A stretch of 64,000 nucleotides of DNA from Caprella mutica (taxonomy: Eukaryota; Arthropoda; Malacostraca; Amphipoda; Caprellidae), in NCBI GenBank assembly GCA_947561585.1, contig CANNZV010002599.1, positions 27,504-91,503 of the forward strand, read 5' to 3'. Under the pieces are notes generated by a model. It was not told the origin of the DNA. It searched no databases and saw only the letters and a list, made by a program, of their open reading frames with translations. The translations under genes were made by a program, and so were the position numbers. Each line of letters opens with the position of its first letter. The first letter of the stretch is position 1. Of the stretch, positions 20,829 to 35,980 are shown piece after piece.

Positions 20829-23800
20829 TCACACTCCACAACTCATGTTCTTTACTGTTCTCACTCCACAACTCATGTTCTTTACTGTTCTCACTTCACA
20901 ACTCATGTTCTTTACTGTTCTCACTCCACAACTCATGTTCTTTACTGTTCTCACTTCACAACTCATGTTCTTTACTGTTCTCACTCCACAACTCATGTTC
21001 TTTACTGTTCTCACTCCACAACTCATGTTCTTTACTGTTCTCACTCCACAACTCATGTTCTTTACTGTTCTCACTTCACAACTCATGTTCTTTACTGTTC
21101 TCACTCCACAACTCATGTTCTTTACTGTTCTCACTTCACAACTCATGTTCTTTACTGTTCTCACTCCACAACTCATGTTCTTTACTGTTCTCACTTCACA
21201 ACTCATGTTCTTTACTGTTCTCACTTCACAACTCATGTTCTTTACTGTTCTCACTTCACAACTCATGTTCTTTATGTTCTCACTCCACAACTCATTTTCT
21301 TTACTGTTCTCACTCCACAACCCATGTTCTTTACTGTTCTCACTCCACAACTCATGTTCTTTACTGTTCTCACTTCACAACTCATGTTCTTTACTGTTCT
21401 CACTTCACAACTCATGTTCTTTACTGTTCTCACTTCACAACTCATGTTCTTTACTGTTCTCACTTCACAACTCATGTTCTTTACTGTTCTCACTTCACAA
21501 CTCATGTTCTTCACTGTTCTCACTTCACAACTCATGTTCTTTACTGTTCTCACTTCACAACTCATGTTCTTTACTGTTCTCACTTCACAACTCATGTTCT
21601 TTACTGTTCACACTCCACAACTCATGTTCTTTACTGTTCTCACTTCACAACTCATGTTCTTTACTGTTCACACTCCACAACTCATGTGCTTTACTGTTCT
21701 CACTTCACAACTCATGTTCTTTACTGTTCACACTCTACAACTCATGTTCTTTACTGTTCTCACTTCACAACTCATGTTCTTTACTGTTCTCACTTCACAA
21801 CTCATGTTCTTTACTGTTCTCACTCCACAACTCATGTTCTTTACTGTTCTCACTCCACAACTCATGTTCTTTACTGTTCTCACTCCACAACTCATGTTCT
21901 TTACTGTTCTCACTTCACAACTCATGTTCTTTACTGTTCACACTCTACAACTCATGTTCTTTACTGTTCACACTCCACAACTCATGTTCTTTACTGTTCT
22001 CACTCCACAACTCATGTTCTTTACTGTTCTCACTCCACAACTCATGTTCTTTACTGTTCTCACTCCACAACTCATGTTCTTTACTGTTCTCACTTCACAA
22101 CTCATGTTCTTTACTGTTCACACTCTACAACTCATGTTCTTTACTGTTCACACTCCACAACTCATGTTCTTTACTGTTCTCACTCCACAACTCATGTTCT
22201 TTACTGTTCTCACTTCACAACTCATGTTCTTTACTGTTCACACTCCACAACTCATGTTCTCTACTGTTCTCACTTCACAACTCATGTTCTTTACTGTTCT
22301 CACTCCACAACTCATGTTCTTTACTGTTCTCACTTCACAACTCATGTTCTTTACTGTTCTCACTTCACAACTCATGTTCTTTACTGTTCTCACTTCACAA
22401 CTCATGTTCTTTACTGTTCTCACTTCACAACTCATGTTCTTTACTGTTCTCACTCCACAACTCATGTTCTTTACTGTTCTCACTTCACAACTCATGTTCT
22501 TTACTGTTCTCACTCCACAACTCATGTTCTTTACTGTTCTCACTTCACAACTCATGTTCTTTACTGTTCTCACTTCACAACTCATGTTCTTTACTGTTCT
22601 CACTTCACAACTCATGTTCTTTATGTTCTCACTCCACAACTCATTTTCTTTACTGTTCTCACTCCACAACTCATGTTCTTTACTGTTCTCACTCCACAAC
22701 TCATGTTCTTTACTGTTCTCACTTCACAACTCATGTTCTTTACTGTTCTCACTTCACAACTCATGTTCTTTACTGTTCTCACTTCACAACTCATGTTCTT
22801 TACTGTTCTCACTTCACAACTCATGTTCTTTACTGTTCTCACTTCACAACTCATGTTCTTTACTGTTCTCACTTCACAACTCATGTTCTTTACTGTTCTC
22901 ACTTCACAACTCATGTTCTTTACTGTTCTCACTTCACAACTCATGTTCTTTACTGTTCACACTCCACAACTCATGTTCTTTACTGTTCTCACTTCACAAC
23001 TCATGTTCTTTACTGTTCACACTCCACAACTCATGTGCTTTACTGTTCTCACTTCACAACTCATGTTCTTTACTGTTCACACTCTACAACTCATGTTCTT
23101 TACTGTTCTCACTTCACAACTCATGTGCTTTACTGTTCTCACTTCACAACTCATGTTCTTTACTGTTCACACTCTACAACTCATGTTCTTTACTGTTCTC
23201 ACTCCACAACTCATGTTCTTTACTGTTCTCACTCCACAACTCATGTTCTTTACTGTTCTCACTTCACAACTCATGTTCTTTACTGTTCTCACTCTACAAC
23301 TCATGTTCTTTACTGTTCTCACTCCACAACTCATGTTCTTTACTGTTCTCACTTCACAACTCATGTTCTTTACTGTTCACACTCTACAACTCATGTTCTT
23401 TACTGTTCACACTCCACAACTCATGTTCTTTACTGTTCTCACTTCACAACTCATGTTCTTTACTGTTCTCACTCCACAACTCATGTTCTTTACTGTTCTC
23501 ACTTCACAACTCATGTTCTTTACTGTTCTCACTTCACAACTCATGTTCTTTACTGTTCTCACTTCACAACTCATGTTCTTTACTGTTCTCACTTCACAAC
23601 TCATGTTCTTTACTGTTCTCACTTCACAACTCATGTGCTTTACTGTTCTCACTTCACAACTCATGTTCTTTACTGTTCACACTCTACAACTCATGTTCTT
23701 TACTGTTCTCACTTCACAACTCATGTTCTTTACTGTTCTCACTTCACAACTCATGTTCTTTACTGTTCTCACTCCACAACTCATGTTCTTTACTGTTCTC

Positions 23801-26800
23801 ACTCCACAACTCATGTTCTTTACTGTTCTCACTTCACAACTCATGTTCTTTACTGTTCACATTCTACAACTCATGTTCTTTACTGTTCACACTCCACAAC
23901 TCATGTTCTTTACTGTTCTCACTCCACAACTCATGTTCTTTACTGTTCTCACTTCACAACTCATGTTCTTTACTGTTCACACTCCACAACTCATGTTCTT
24001 TACTGTTCTCACTTCACAACTCATGTTCTTTACTGTTCTCACTCCACAACTCATGTTCTTTACTGTTCTCACTCCACAACTCATGTTCTTTACTGTTCTC
24101 ACTTCACAACTCATGTTCTTTAGAATCTTTACTGTTCACACTCTACAACACATGTTATTTACTGTTCACACTCTACAACTCATGTTCTTTACTGTTCACA
24201 CTCTACAACTCATGTTCTTTACTCTTCTCACTTCACAACTCATGTTCTTTACTGTTCTCACTTCACAACTCATGTTCTTTACTGTTCTCACTCCACAGCT
24301 CATGTTCTTTACTGTTCTCACTTCACAACTCATGTTTTTTACTATTCTCACTTCACAACTCAAGTTCTTTACTGTTCTCACTCCACAACTCATGTTCTTT
24401 ACTGTTCTCACTCCACAACTCATGTTCTTTACTGTTCTCATTTCAAAACTCATGTTCTTTACTGTTCACACTTTACAACTCATGTTCTTTACTGTTCACA
24501 CTCTACAACTCATGTTCTTTACTCTTCTCACTTCACAACTCATGTTCTTTACTGTTCTCACTTCACAACTCATGTTCTTTACTGTTCTCACTTCACAACT
24601 CATGTTCTTTACTGTTCTCACTTCACAACTCATGTTTTTTACTATTCTCACTTCACAACTCATGTTCTTTACTGTTCTCACTCCACAACTCATGTTCTTT
24701 ACTGTTCTCACTTCACAACTCATGTTCTTTACTGTTCTCACTTCACAACTCATGTTCTTTACTGTTCTCACTTCACAACTCATGTTTTTTACTGTTCTCA
24801 CTTCACAACTCATGTTCTTTACTGTTCTCACTTCACAACTCATGTTCTTTACTGTTCTCACTTCACAACTCATGTTTTTTACTGTTCTCACTTCACAACT
24901 CATGTTCTTTACTGTTCTCACTCCACAACTCATGTTCTTTACTGTTCTCACTCCACAACTCATGTTCTTTACTGTTCTTACTTCAAAACTCAAGTTCTTT
25001 ACTGTTCACACTCTATAACTCATGTTCTTTACTGTTCACACTCTACAACTCATGTTCTTTACTCTTCTCACTTCACAACTCATGTTCTTTACTGTTCTCA
25101 CTTCACAACTCATGTTCTTTACTGTTCTCACTTCACAACTCATGTTCTTTACTGTTCTCACTTCACAACTCATGTTCTTTACTGTTCTCACTTCACAACT
25201 CATGTTCTTTACTGTTCTCACTCCACAGCTCATGTTCTTTACTGTTCTCACTTCACAACTCATGTTTTTTACTATTCTCACTTCACAACTCATGTTCTTT
25301 ACTGTTCTCACTCCACAACTCATGTTCTTTACTGTTCTCACTCCACAACTCATGTTCTTTACTGTTCTCACTTCAAAACTCATGTTCTTTACTGTTCACA
25401 CTCTACAACTCATGTTCTTTACTGTTCACACTCTACAACTCATGTTCTTTACTCTTCTCACTTCACAACTCATGTTCTTTACTGTTCTCACTTCACAACT
25501 CATGTTCTTTACTGTTCACACTCTACAACTCATGTTCTTTACTGTTCACACTCCACAACTCATGTTCTTTACTGTTCTCACTCCACAACTCATGTTCTTT
25601 ACTGTTCTCACTTCACAACTCATGTTCTTTACTGTTCACACTCCACAACTCATGTTCTTTACTGTTCTCACTCCACAACTCATGTTCTTTACTGTTCTCA
25701 CTCCACAACTCATGTTCTTTACTGTTCTCACTTCACAACTCATGTTCTTTAGAATCTTTACTGTTCACACTCTACAACACATGTTATTTACTGTTCACAC
25801 TCTACAACTCATGTTCTTTACTGTTCACACTCTACAACTCATGTTCTTTACTCTTCTCACTTCACAACTCATGTTCTTTACTGTTCTCACTTCACAACTC
25901 ATGTTCTTTACTGTTCTCACTCCACAGCTAATGTTCTTTACTGTTCTCACTTCACAACTCATGTTTTTTACTATTCTCACTTCACAACTCAAGTTCTTTA
26001 CTGTTCTCACTCCACAACTCATGTTCTTTACTGTTCTCACTCCACAACTCATGTTCTTTACTGTTCTCATTTCAAAACTCATGTTCTTTACTGTTCACAC
26101 TTTACAACTCATGTTCTTCACTGTTCACACTCTACAACTCATGTTCTTTACTGTTCTCACTCCACAACTCATGTTCTTTACTGTTCTCACTTCACAACTC
26201 ATGTTCTTTACTGTTCTCACTTCACAACTCATGTTCTTTACTGTTCTCACTTCACAACTCATGTTCTTCACTGTTCTCACTTCACAACTCATGTTCTTTA
26301 CTGTTCTCACTTCACAACTCATGTTCTTTACTGTTCTCACTTCACAACTCATGTTCTTTACTGTTCACACTCCACAACTCATGTTCTTTACTGTTCTCAC
26401 TTCACAACTCATGTTCTTTACTGTTCACACTCCACAACTCATGTGCTTTACTGTTCTCACTTCACAACTCATGTTCTTTACTGTTCACACTCTACAACTC
26501 ATGTTCTTTACTGTTCTCATTTCACAACTCATGTGCTTTACTGTTCTCACTTCACAACTCATGTTCTTTACTGTTCACACTCTACAACTCATGTTCTTTA
26601 CTGTTCTCACTCCACAACTCATGTTCTTTACTGTTCTCACTCCACAACTCATGTTCTTTACTGTTCTCACTTCACAACTCATGTTCTTTACTGTTCTCAC
26701 TCTACAACTCATGTTCTTTACTGTTCTCACTCCACAACTCATGTTCTTTACTGTTCTCACTTCACAACTCATGTTCTTTACTGTTCACACTCTACAACTC

Positions 26801-29800
26801 ATGTTCTTTACTGTTCACACTCCACAACTCATGTTCTTTACTGTTCTCACTTCACAACTCATGTTCTTTACTGTTCTCACTCCACAACTCATGTTCTTTA
26901 CTGTTCTCACTTCACAACTCATGTTCTTTACTGTTCTCACTTCACAACTCATGTTCTTTACTGTTCTCACTTCACAACTCATGTTCTTTACTGTTCTCAC
27001 TTCACAACTCATGTTCTTTACTGTTCTCACTTCACAACTCATGTGCTTTACTGTTCTCACTTCACAACTCATGTTCTTTACTGTTCACACTCTACAACTC
27101 ATGTTCTTTACTGTTCTCACTTCACAACTCATGTTCTTTACTGTTCTCACTTCACAACTCATGTTCTTTACTGTTCTCACTCCACAACTCATGTTCTTTA
27201 CTGTTCTCACTCCACAACTCATGTTCTTTACTGTTCTCACTTCACAACTCATGTTCTTTACTGTTCACACTCTACAACTCATGTTCTTTACTGTTCACAC
27301 TCCACAACTCATGTTCTTTACTGTTCTCACTCCACAACTCATGTTCTTTACTGTTCTCACTTCACAACTCATGTTCTTTACTGTTCACACTCCACAACTC
27401 ATGTTCTTTACTGTTCTCACTTCACAACTCATGTTCTTTACTGTTCTCACTCCACAACTCATGTCCTTTACTGTTCTCACTTCACAACTCATGTTCTTTA
27501 CTGTTCTCACTCCACAACTCATGTTCTTTACTGTTCTCACTTCACAACTCATGTTCTTTACTGTTCACACTCTACAACTCATGTTCTTTACTGTTCACAC
27601 TCCACAACTCATGTTCTTTACTGTTCTCACTCCACAACTCATGTTCTTTACTGTTCTCACTTCACAACTCATGTTCTTTACTGTTCACACTCCACAACTC
27701 ATGTTCTTTACTGTTCTCACTTCACAACTCATGTTCTTTACTGTTCTCACTCCACAACTCATGTTCTTTACTGTTCTCACTCCACAACTCATGTTCTTTA
27801 CTGTTCTCACTTCACAACTCATGTTCTTTAGAATCTTTACTGTTCACACTCTACAACACATGTTATTTACTGTTCACACTCTACAACTCATGTTCTTTAC
27901 TGTTCACACTCTACAACTCATGTTCTTTACTCTTCTCACTTCACAACTCATGTTCTTTACTGTTCTCACTTCACAACTCATGTTCTTTACTGTTCTCACT
28001 CCACAGCTCATGTTCTTTACTGTTCTCACTTCACAACTCATGTTTTTTACTATTCTCACTTCACAACTCAAGTTCTTTACTGTTCTCACTCCACAACTCA
28101 TGTTCTTTACTGTTCTCACTCCACAACTCATGTTCTTTACTGTTCTCATTTCAAAACTCATGTTCTTTACTGTTCACACTTTACAACTCATGTTCTTTAC
28201 TGTTCACTCTCTACAACTCATGTTCTTTACTCTTCTCACTTCACAACTCATGTTCTTTACTGTTCTCACTTCACAACTCATGTTCTTTACTGTTCTCACT
28301 TCACAACTCATGTTCTTTACTGTTCTCACTTCACAACTCATGTTTTTTACTATTCTCACTTCACAACTCATGTTCTTTACTGTTCTCACTCCACAACTCA
28401 TGTTCTTTACTGTTCTCACTTCACAACTCATGTTCTTTACTGTTCTCACTTCACAACTCATGTTCTTTACTGTTCTCACTTCACAACTCATGTTTTTTAC
28501 TGTTCTCACTTCACAACTCATGTTCTTTACTGTTCTCACTTCACAACTCATGTTCTTTACTGTTCTCACTTCACAACTCATGTTTTTTACTGTTCTCACT
28601 TCACAACTCATGTTCTTTACTGTTCTCACTCCACAACTCATGTTCTTTACTGTTCTCACTCCACAACTCATGTTCTTTACTGTTCTTACTTCAAAACTCA
28701 AGTTCTTTACTGTTCACACTCTATAACTCATGTTCTTTACTGTTCACACTCTACAACTCATGTTCTTTACTCTTCTCACTTCACAACTCATGTTCTTTAC
28801 TGTTCTCACTTCACAACTCATGTTCTTTATTGTTCTCACTTCACAACTCATGTTCTTTACTGTTCTCACTTCACAACTCATGTTCTTTACTGTTCTCACT
28901 TCACAACTCATGTTCTTTACTGTTCTCACTCCACAGCTCATGTTCTTTACTGTTCTCACTTCACAACTCATGTTTTTTACTATTCTCACTTCACAACTCA
29001 TGTTCTTTACTGTTCTCACTCCACAACTCATGTTCTTTACTGTTCTCACTCCACAACTCATGTTCTTTACTGTTCTCACTTCAAAACTCATGTTCTTTAC
29101 TGTTCACACTCTACAACTCATGTTCTTTACTGTTCACACTCTACAACTCATGTTCTTTACTCTTCTCACTTCACAACTCATGTTCTTTACTGTTCTCACT
29201 TCACAACTCATGTTCTTTACTGTTCACACTCTACAACTCATGTTCTTTACTGTTCACACTCCACAACTCATGTTCTTTACTGTTCTCACTCCACAACTCA
29301 TGTTCTTTACTGTTCTCACTTCACAACTCATGTTCTTTACTGTTCACACTCCACAACTCATGTTCTTTACTGTTCTCACTCCACAACTCATGTTCTTTAC
29401 TGTTCTCACTCCACAACTCATGTTCTTTACTGTTCTCACTTCACAACTCATGTTCTTTAGAATCTTTACTGTTCACACTCTACAACACATGTTATTTACT
29501 GTTCACACTCTACAACTCATGTTCTTTACTGTTCACACTCTACAACTCATGTTCTTTACTCTTCTCACTTCACAACTCATGTTCTTTACTGTTCTCACTT
29601 CACAACTCATGTTCTTTACTGTTCTCACTCCACAGCTAATGTTCTTTACTGTTCTCACTTCACAACTCATGTTTTTTACTATTCTCACTTCACAACTCAA
29701 GTTCTTTACTGTTCTCACTCCACAACTCATGTTCTTTACTGTTCTCACTCCACAACTCATGTTCTTTACTGTTCTCATTTCAAAACTCATGTTCTTTACT

Positions 29801-32800
29801 GTTCACACTTTACAACTCATGTTCTTTACTGTTCACACTCTACAACTCATGTTCTTTACTGTTCTCACTCCACAACTCATGTTCTTTACTGTTCTCACTT
29901 CACAACTCATGTTCTTTACTGTTCTCACTTCACAACTCATGTTCTTTACTGTTCTCACTTCACAACTCATGTTCTTTACTGTTCTCACTTCACAACTCAT
30001 GTTTTTTACTGTTCTCACTTCACAACTCATGTTCTTTACTGTTCTCACTCCACAACTCATGTTCTTTACTGTTCTCACTCCACAACTCATGTTCTTTACT
30101 GTTCTCACTCCACAACTCATGTTCTTTACTGTTCTCACTCCACAACTCATGTTCTTTACTGTTCTCACTCCACAACTCATGTTCTTTACTGTTCTCACTC
30201 CACAACTCATGTTCTTTACTGTTCTCACTTCACAACTCATGTTCTTTACTGTTCTCACTCCACAACTCATGTTCTTTACTGTTCTCACTTCACAACTCAT
30301 GTTCTTTACTGTTCTCACTCCACAACTCATGTTCTTTACTGTTCTCACTCCACAACTCATGTTCTTTACTGTTCTCACTCCACAACTCATGTTCTTTACT
30401 GTTCTCACTTCACAACTCATGTTCTTTACTGTTCTCACTTCACAACTCATGTTCTTTACTGTTCTCACTTCACAACTCATGTTCTTTACTGTTCTCACTT
30501 CACAACTCATGTTCTTTACTGTTCTCACTCCACAACTCATGTTCTTTACTGTTCTCACACCACAACTCATGTTCTTTACTGTTCTCACTTCACAACTCAT
30601 GTTCTTTACTGTTCTCACTTCACAACTCATGTTCTTTACTGTTCTCACTTCACAACTCATGTTCTTTACTGTTCTCACTTCACAACTCATGTTCTTTACT
30701 GTTCTCACTTCACAACTCATGTTCTTCACTGTTCTCACTTCACAACTCATGTTCTTTACTGTTCTCACTTCACAACTCATGTTCTTTACTGTTCTCACTT
30801 CACAACTCATGTTCTTCACTGTTCACACTCCACAACTCATGTTCTTTACTGTTCTCACTTCACAACTCATGTTCTTTACTGTTCACACTCCACAACTCAT
30901 GTGCTTTACTGTTCTCACTTCACAACTCATGTTCTTTACTGTTCACACTCTACAACTCATGTTCTTTACTGTTCTCACTTCACAACTCATGTTCTTTACT
31001 GTTCTCACTTCACAACTCATGTTCTTTACTGTTCTTACTCCACAACTCATGTTCTTTACTGTTCTCACTCCACAACTCATGTTCTTTACTGTTCTCACTT
31101 CACAACTCATGTTCTTTACTGTTCACACTCTACAACTCATGTTCTTTACTGTTCACACTCCACAACTCATGTTCTTTACTGTTCTCACTCCACAACTCAT
31201 GTTCTTTACTGTTCTCACTTCACAACTCATGTTCTTTACTGTTCACACTCCACAACTCATGTTCTTTACTGTTCTCACTTTACAACTCAAGTTCTTTACT
31301 GTTCTCACTCCACAACTCATGTTCTTTACTGTTCTCACTCCACAACTCATGTTCTTTTCTGTTCTCACTTCACAACTCATGTTCTTTAGAATCTTTACTG
31401 TTCACACTCTACAACACATGTTATTTACTGTTCACACTCTACAACTCATGTTCTTTACTGTTCACACTCTACAACTCATGTTCTTTACTCTTCTCACTTC
31501 ACAACTCATGTTCTTTACTGTTCTCACTTCACAACTCATGTTCTTTACTGTTCTCACTCCACAGCTCATGTTCTTTACTGTTCTCACTTCACAACTCATG
31601 TTTTTTACTATTCTCACTTCACAACTCAAGTTCTTTACTGTTCTCACTCCACAACTCATGTTCTTTACTGTTCTCACTCCACAACTCATGTTCTTTACTG
31701 TTCTCATTTCAAAACTCATGTTCTTTACTGTTCTCACTCCACAACTCATGTTCTTTACTGTTCTCACTCCACAACTCATGTTCTTTACTGTTCTCATTTC
31801 AAAACTCATGTTCTTTACTGTTCACACTTTACAACTCATGTTCTTTACTGTTCACACTCTACAACTCATGTCCTTTACTCTTCTCACTTCACAACTCATG
31901 TTCTTTACTGTTCTCACTTCACAACTCATGTTCTTTACTGTTCTCACTTCACAACTCATGTTCTTTACTGTTCTCACTTCACAACTCATGTTTTTTACTA
32001 TTCTCACTTCACAACTCATGTTCTTTACTGTTCTCACTCCACAACTCATGTTCTTTACTGTTCTCACTTCACAACTCATGTTCTTTACTGTTCTCACTTC
32101 ACAACTCATGTTCTTTACTGTTCTCACTTCACAACTCATGTTCTTTACTGTTCACACTCCACAACTCATGTTCTTTACTGTTCTCACTCCACAACTCATG
32201 TTCTTTACTGTTCTCACTTCACAACTCATGTTCTTTACTGTTCACACTCCACAACTCATGTTCTTTACTGTTCTCACTTCACAACTCAAGTTCTTTACTG
32301 TTCTCACTCCACAACTCATGTTCTTTACTGTTCTCACTCCACAACTCATGTTCTTTACTGTTCTCACTTCACAACTCATGTTCTTTAGAATCTTTACTGT
32401 TCACACTCTACAACACATGTTATTTACTGTTCACACTCTACAACTCATGTTCTTTACTGTTCACACTCTACAACTCATGTTCTTTACTCTTCTCACTTCA
32501 CAACTCATGTTCTTTACTGTTCTCACTTCACAACTCATGTTCTTTACTGTTCTCACTCCACAGCTCATGTTCTTTACTGTTCTCACTTCACAACTCATGT
32601 TTTTTACTATTCTCACTTCACAACTCAAGTTCTTTACTGTTCTCACTCCACAACTCATGTTCTTTACTGTTCTCACTCCACAACTCATGTTCTTTACTGT
32701 TCTCATTTCAAAACTCATGTTCTTTACTGTTCTCACTCCACAACTCATGTTCTTTACTGTTCTCACTCCACAACTCATGTTCTTTACTGTTCTCATTTCA

Positions 32801-35800
32801 AAACTCATGTTCTTTACTGTTCACACTTTACAACTCATGTTCTTTACTGTTCACACTCTACAACTCATGTTCTTTACTCTTCTCACTTCACAACTCATGT
32901 TCTTTACTGTTCTCACTTCACAACTCATGTTCTTTACTGTTCTCACTTCACAACTCATGTTCTTTACTGTTCTCACTTCACAACTCATGTTTTTTACTAT
33001 TCTCACTTCACAACTCATGTTCTTTACTGTTCTCACTCCACAACTCATGTTCTTTACTGTTCTCACTTCACAACTCATGTTCTTTACTGTTCTCACTTCA
33101 CAACTCATGTTCTTTACTGTTCTCACTCCACAGCTCATGTTCTTTACTGTTCTCACTTCACAACTCATGTTTTTTACTATTCTCACTTCACAACTCAAGT
33201 TCTTTACTGTTCTCACTCCACAACTCATGTTCTTTACTGTTCTCACTCCACAACTCATGTTCTTTACTGTTCTCATTTCAAAACTCATGTTCTTTACTGT
33301 TCTCACTCCACAATTCATGTTCTTTACTGTTCTCACTCCACAACTCATGTTCTTTACTGTTCTCATTTCAAAACTCATGTTCTTTACTGTTCACACTTTA
33401 CAACTCATGTTCTTTACTGTTCACACTCTACAACTCATGTTCTTTACTCTTCTCACTTCACAACTCATGTTCTTTACTGTTCTCACTTCACAACTCATGT
33501 TCTTTACTGTTCTCACTTCACAACTCATGTTCTTTACTGTTCTCACTTCACAACTCATGTTTTTTACTATTCTCACTTCACAACTCATGTTCTTTACTGT
33601 TCTCACTCCACAACTCATGTTCTTTACTGTTCTCACTTCACAACTCATGTTCTTTACTGTTCTCACTTCACAACTCATGTTCTTTACTGTTCTCACTTCA
33701 CAACTCATGTTCTTTACTGTTCACACTCCACAACTCATGTTCTTTACTGTTCTCACTCCACAACTCATGTTCTTTACTGTTCTCACTTCACAACTCATGT
33801 TCTTTACTGTTCACACTCCACAACTCATGTTCTTTACTGTTCTCACTTCACAACTCAAGTTCTTTACTGTTCTCACTCCACAACTCATGTTCTTTACTGT
33901 TCTCACTCCACAACTCATGTTCTTTACTGTTCTCACTTCACAACTCATGTTCTTTAGAATCTTTACTGTTCACACTCTACAACACATGTTATTTACTGTT
34001 CACACTCTACAACTCATGTTCTTTACTGTTCACACTCTACAACTCATGTTCTTTACTCTTCTCACTTCACAACTCATGTTCTTTACTGTTCTCATTTCAC
34101 AACTCATGTTCTTTACTGTTCTCACTCCACAGCTCATGTTCTTTACTGTTCTCACTTCACAACTCATGTTTTTTACTATTCTCACTTCACAACTCAAGTT
34201 CTTTACTGTTCTCACTCCACAACTCATGTTCTTTACTGTTCTCACTCCACAACTCATGTTCTTTACTGTTCTCATTTCAAAACTCATGTTCTTTACTGTT
34301 CTCACTCCACAACTCATGTTCTTTACTGTTCTCACTCCACAACTCATGTTCTTTACTGTTCTCATTTCAAAACTCATGTTCTTTACTGTTCACACTTTAC
34401 AACTCATGTTCTTTACTGTTCACACTCTACAACTCATGTTCTTTACTCTTCTCACTTCACAACTCATGTTCTTTACTGTTCTCACTTCACAACTCATGTT
34501 CTTTACTGTTCTCACTTCACAACTCATGTTCTTTACTGTTCTCACTTCACAACTCATGTTTTTTACTATTCTCACTTCACAACTCATGTTCTTTACTGTT
34601 CTCACTCCACAACTCATGTTCTTTACTGTTCTCACTTCACAACTCATGTTCTTTACTGTTCTCACTTCACAACTCATGTTCTTTACTGTTCTCACTTCAC
34701 AACTCATGTTCTTTACTGTTCTCACTTCACAACTCATGTTCTTTACTGTTCTCACTTCACAACTCATGTTCTTTACTGTTCTCACTTCACAACTCATGTT
34801 TTTTACTGTTCTCACTTCACAACTCATGTTCTTTACTGTTCTCACTCCACAACTCATGTTCTTTACTGTTCTCACTCCACAACTCATGTTCTTTACTGTT
34901 CTCACTTCAAAACTCATGTTCTTTACTGTTCTCACTTCACAACTCATGTTCTTTACTGTTCTCACTTCACAACTCATGTTCTTTACTGTTCTCACTTCAC
35001 AACTCATGTTTTTTACTATTCTCACTCCACAACTCATGTTCTTTACTGTTCTCACTTCAAAACTCAAGTTCTTTACTGTTCACACTCTATAACTCATGTT
35101 CTTTACTATTCTCACTCCACAACTCATGTTCTTTACTCTTCTCACTTCACAACTCATGTTCTTTACTGTTCTCACTTCACAACTCATGTTCTTTACTGTT
35201 CTCACTTCACAACTCATGTTCTTTACTGTTCTCACTTCACAACTCATGTTCTTTACTGTTCTCACTTCACAACTCATGTTCTTTACTGTTCTCACTTCAC
35301 AACTCATGTTCTTTACTGTTCACACTCTACAACTCATGTTCTTTACTGTTCACACTCTACAACTCATGTTCTTTACTCTTCTCACTTCACAACTCATGTT
35401 CTTTACTGTTCTCACTTCACAACTCATGTTCTTTACTGTTCTCACTTCACAACTCATGTTCTTTACTGTTCTCACTTCACAACTCATGTTTTTTACTATT
35501 CTCACTTCACAACTCATGTTCTTTACTGTTCTCACTCCACAACTCATGTTCTTTACTGTTCTCACTTCACAACTCATGTTCTTTACTGTTCTCACTTCAC
35601 AACTCAAGTTCTTTACTGTTCTCACTCCACAACTCATGTTCTTTACTGTTCTCACTCCACAACTCATGTTCTTTACTGTTCTCATTTCAAAACTCATGTT
35701 CTTTACTGTTCACACTTTACAACTCATGTTCTTTACTGTTCACACTCTACAACTCATGTTCTTTACTGTTCACACTCTACAACTCATGTTCTTTACTCTT

Positions 35801-35980
35801 CTCACTTCACAACTCATGTTCTTTACTGTTCTCACTTCACAACTCATGTTCTTTACTCTTCTCACTTCACAACTCATGTTTTTTACTGTTCTCACTCCAC
35901 AACTCATGTTCTTTACTGTTCTCACTCCACAACTCATGTTCTTTACTATTCTCACTTCACAACTCATGTTCTTTACTGTT
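20829..35980. repeat. 30-bp satellite DNA, about 505 copies, with higher-order structure
   Basis: A 15.15-kb uninterrupted array of a 30-bp monomer whose conserved core is ACAACTCATGTTCTTTACTG. The remaining 10 bp vary as TTCTCACTTC, TTCTCACTCC, TTCACACTCC or TTCACACTCT. Because 30 is divisible by three and the plus strand lacks stops, all three plus frames stay open for thousands of bases. Seven monomers carry the same 9-bp insertion (agaatcttt), and two carry the same deletion, marking higher-order duplication of 1.35, about 3.4 and 3.7 kb. No transcription or coding evidence is visible. Confidence 0.97.

Noticed and set aside
20829..35980. CRISPR-like array of 30-bp repeats
   Set aside because: Units are directly abutting without unique spacers, and the setting is an animal genome.
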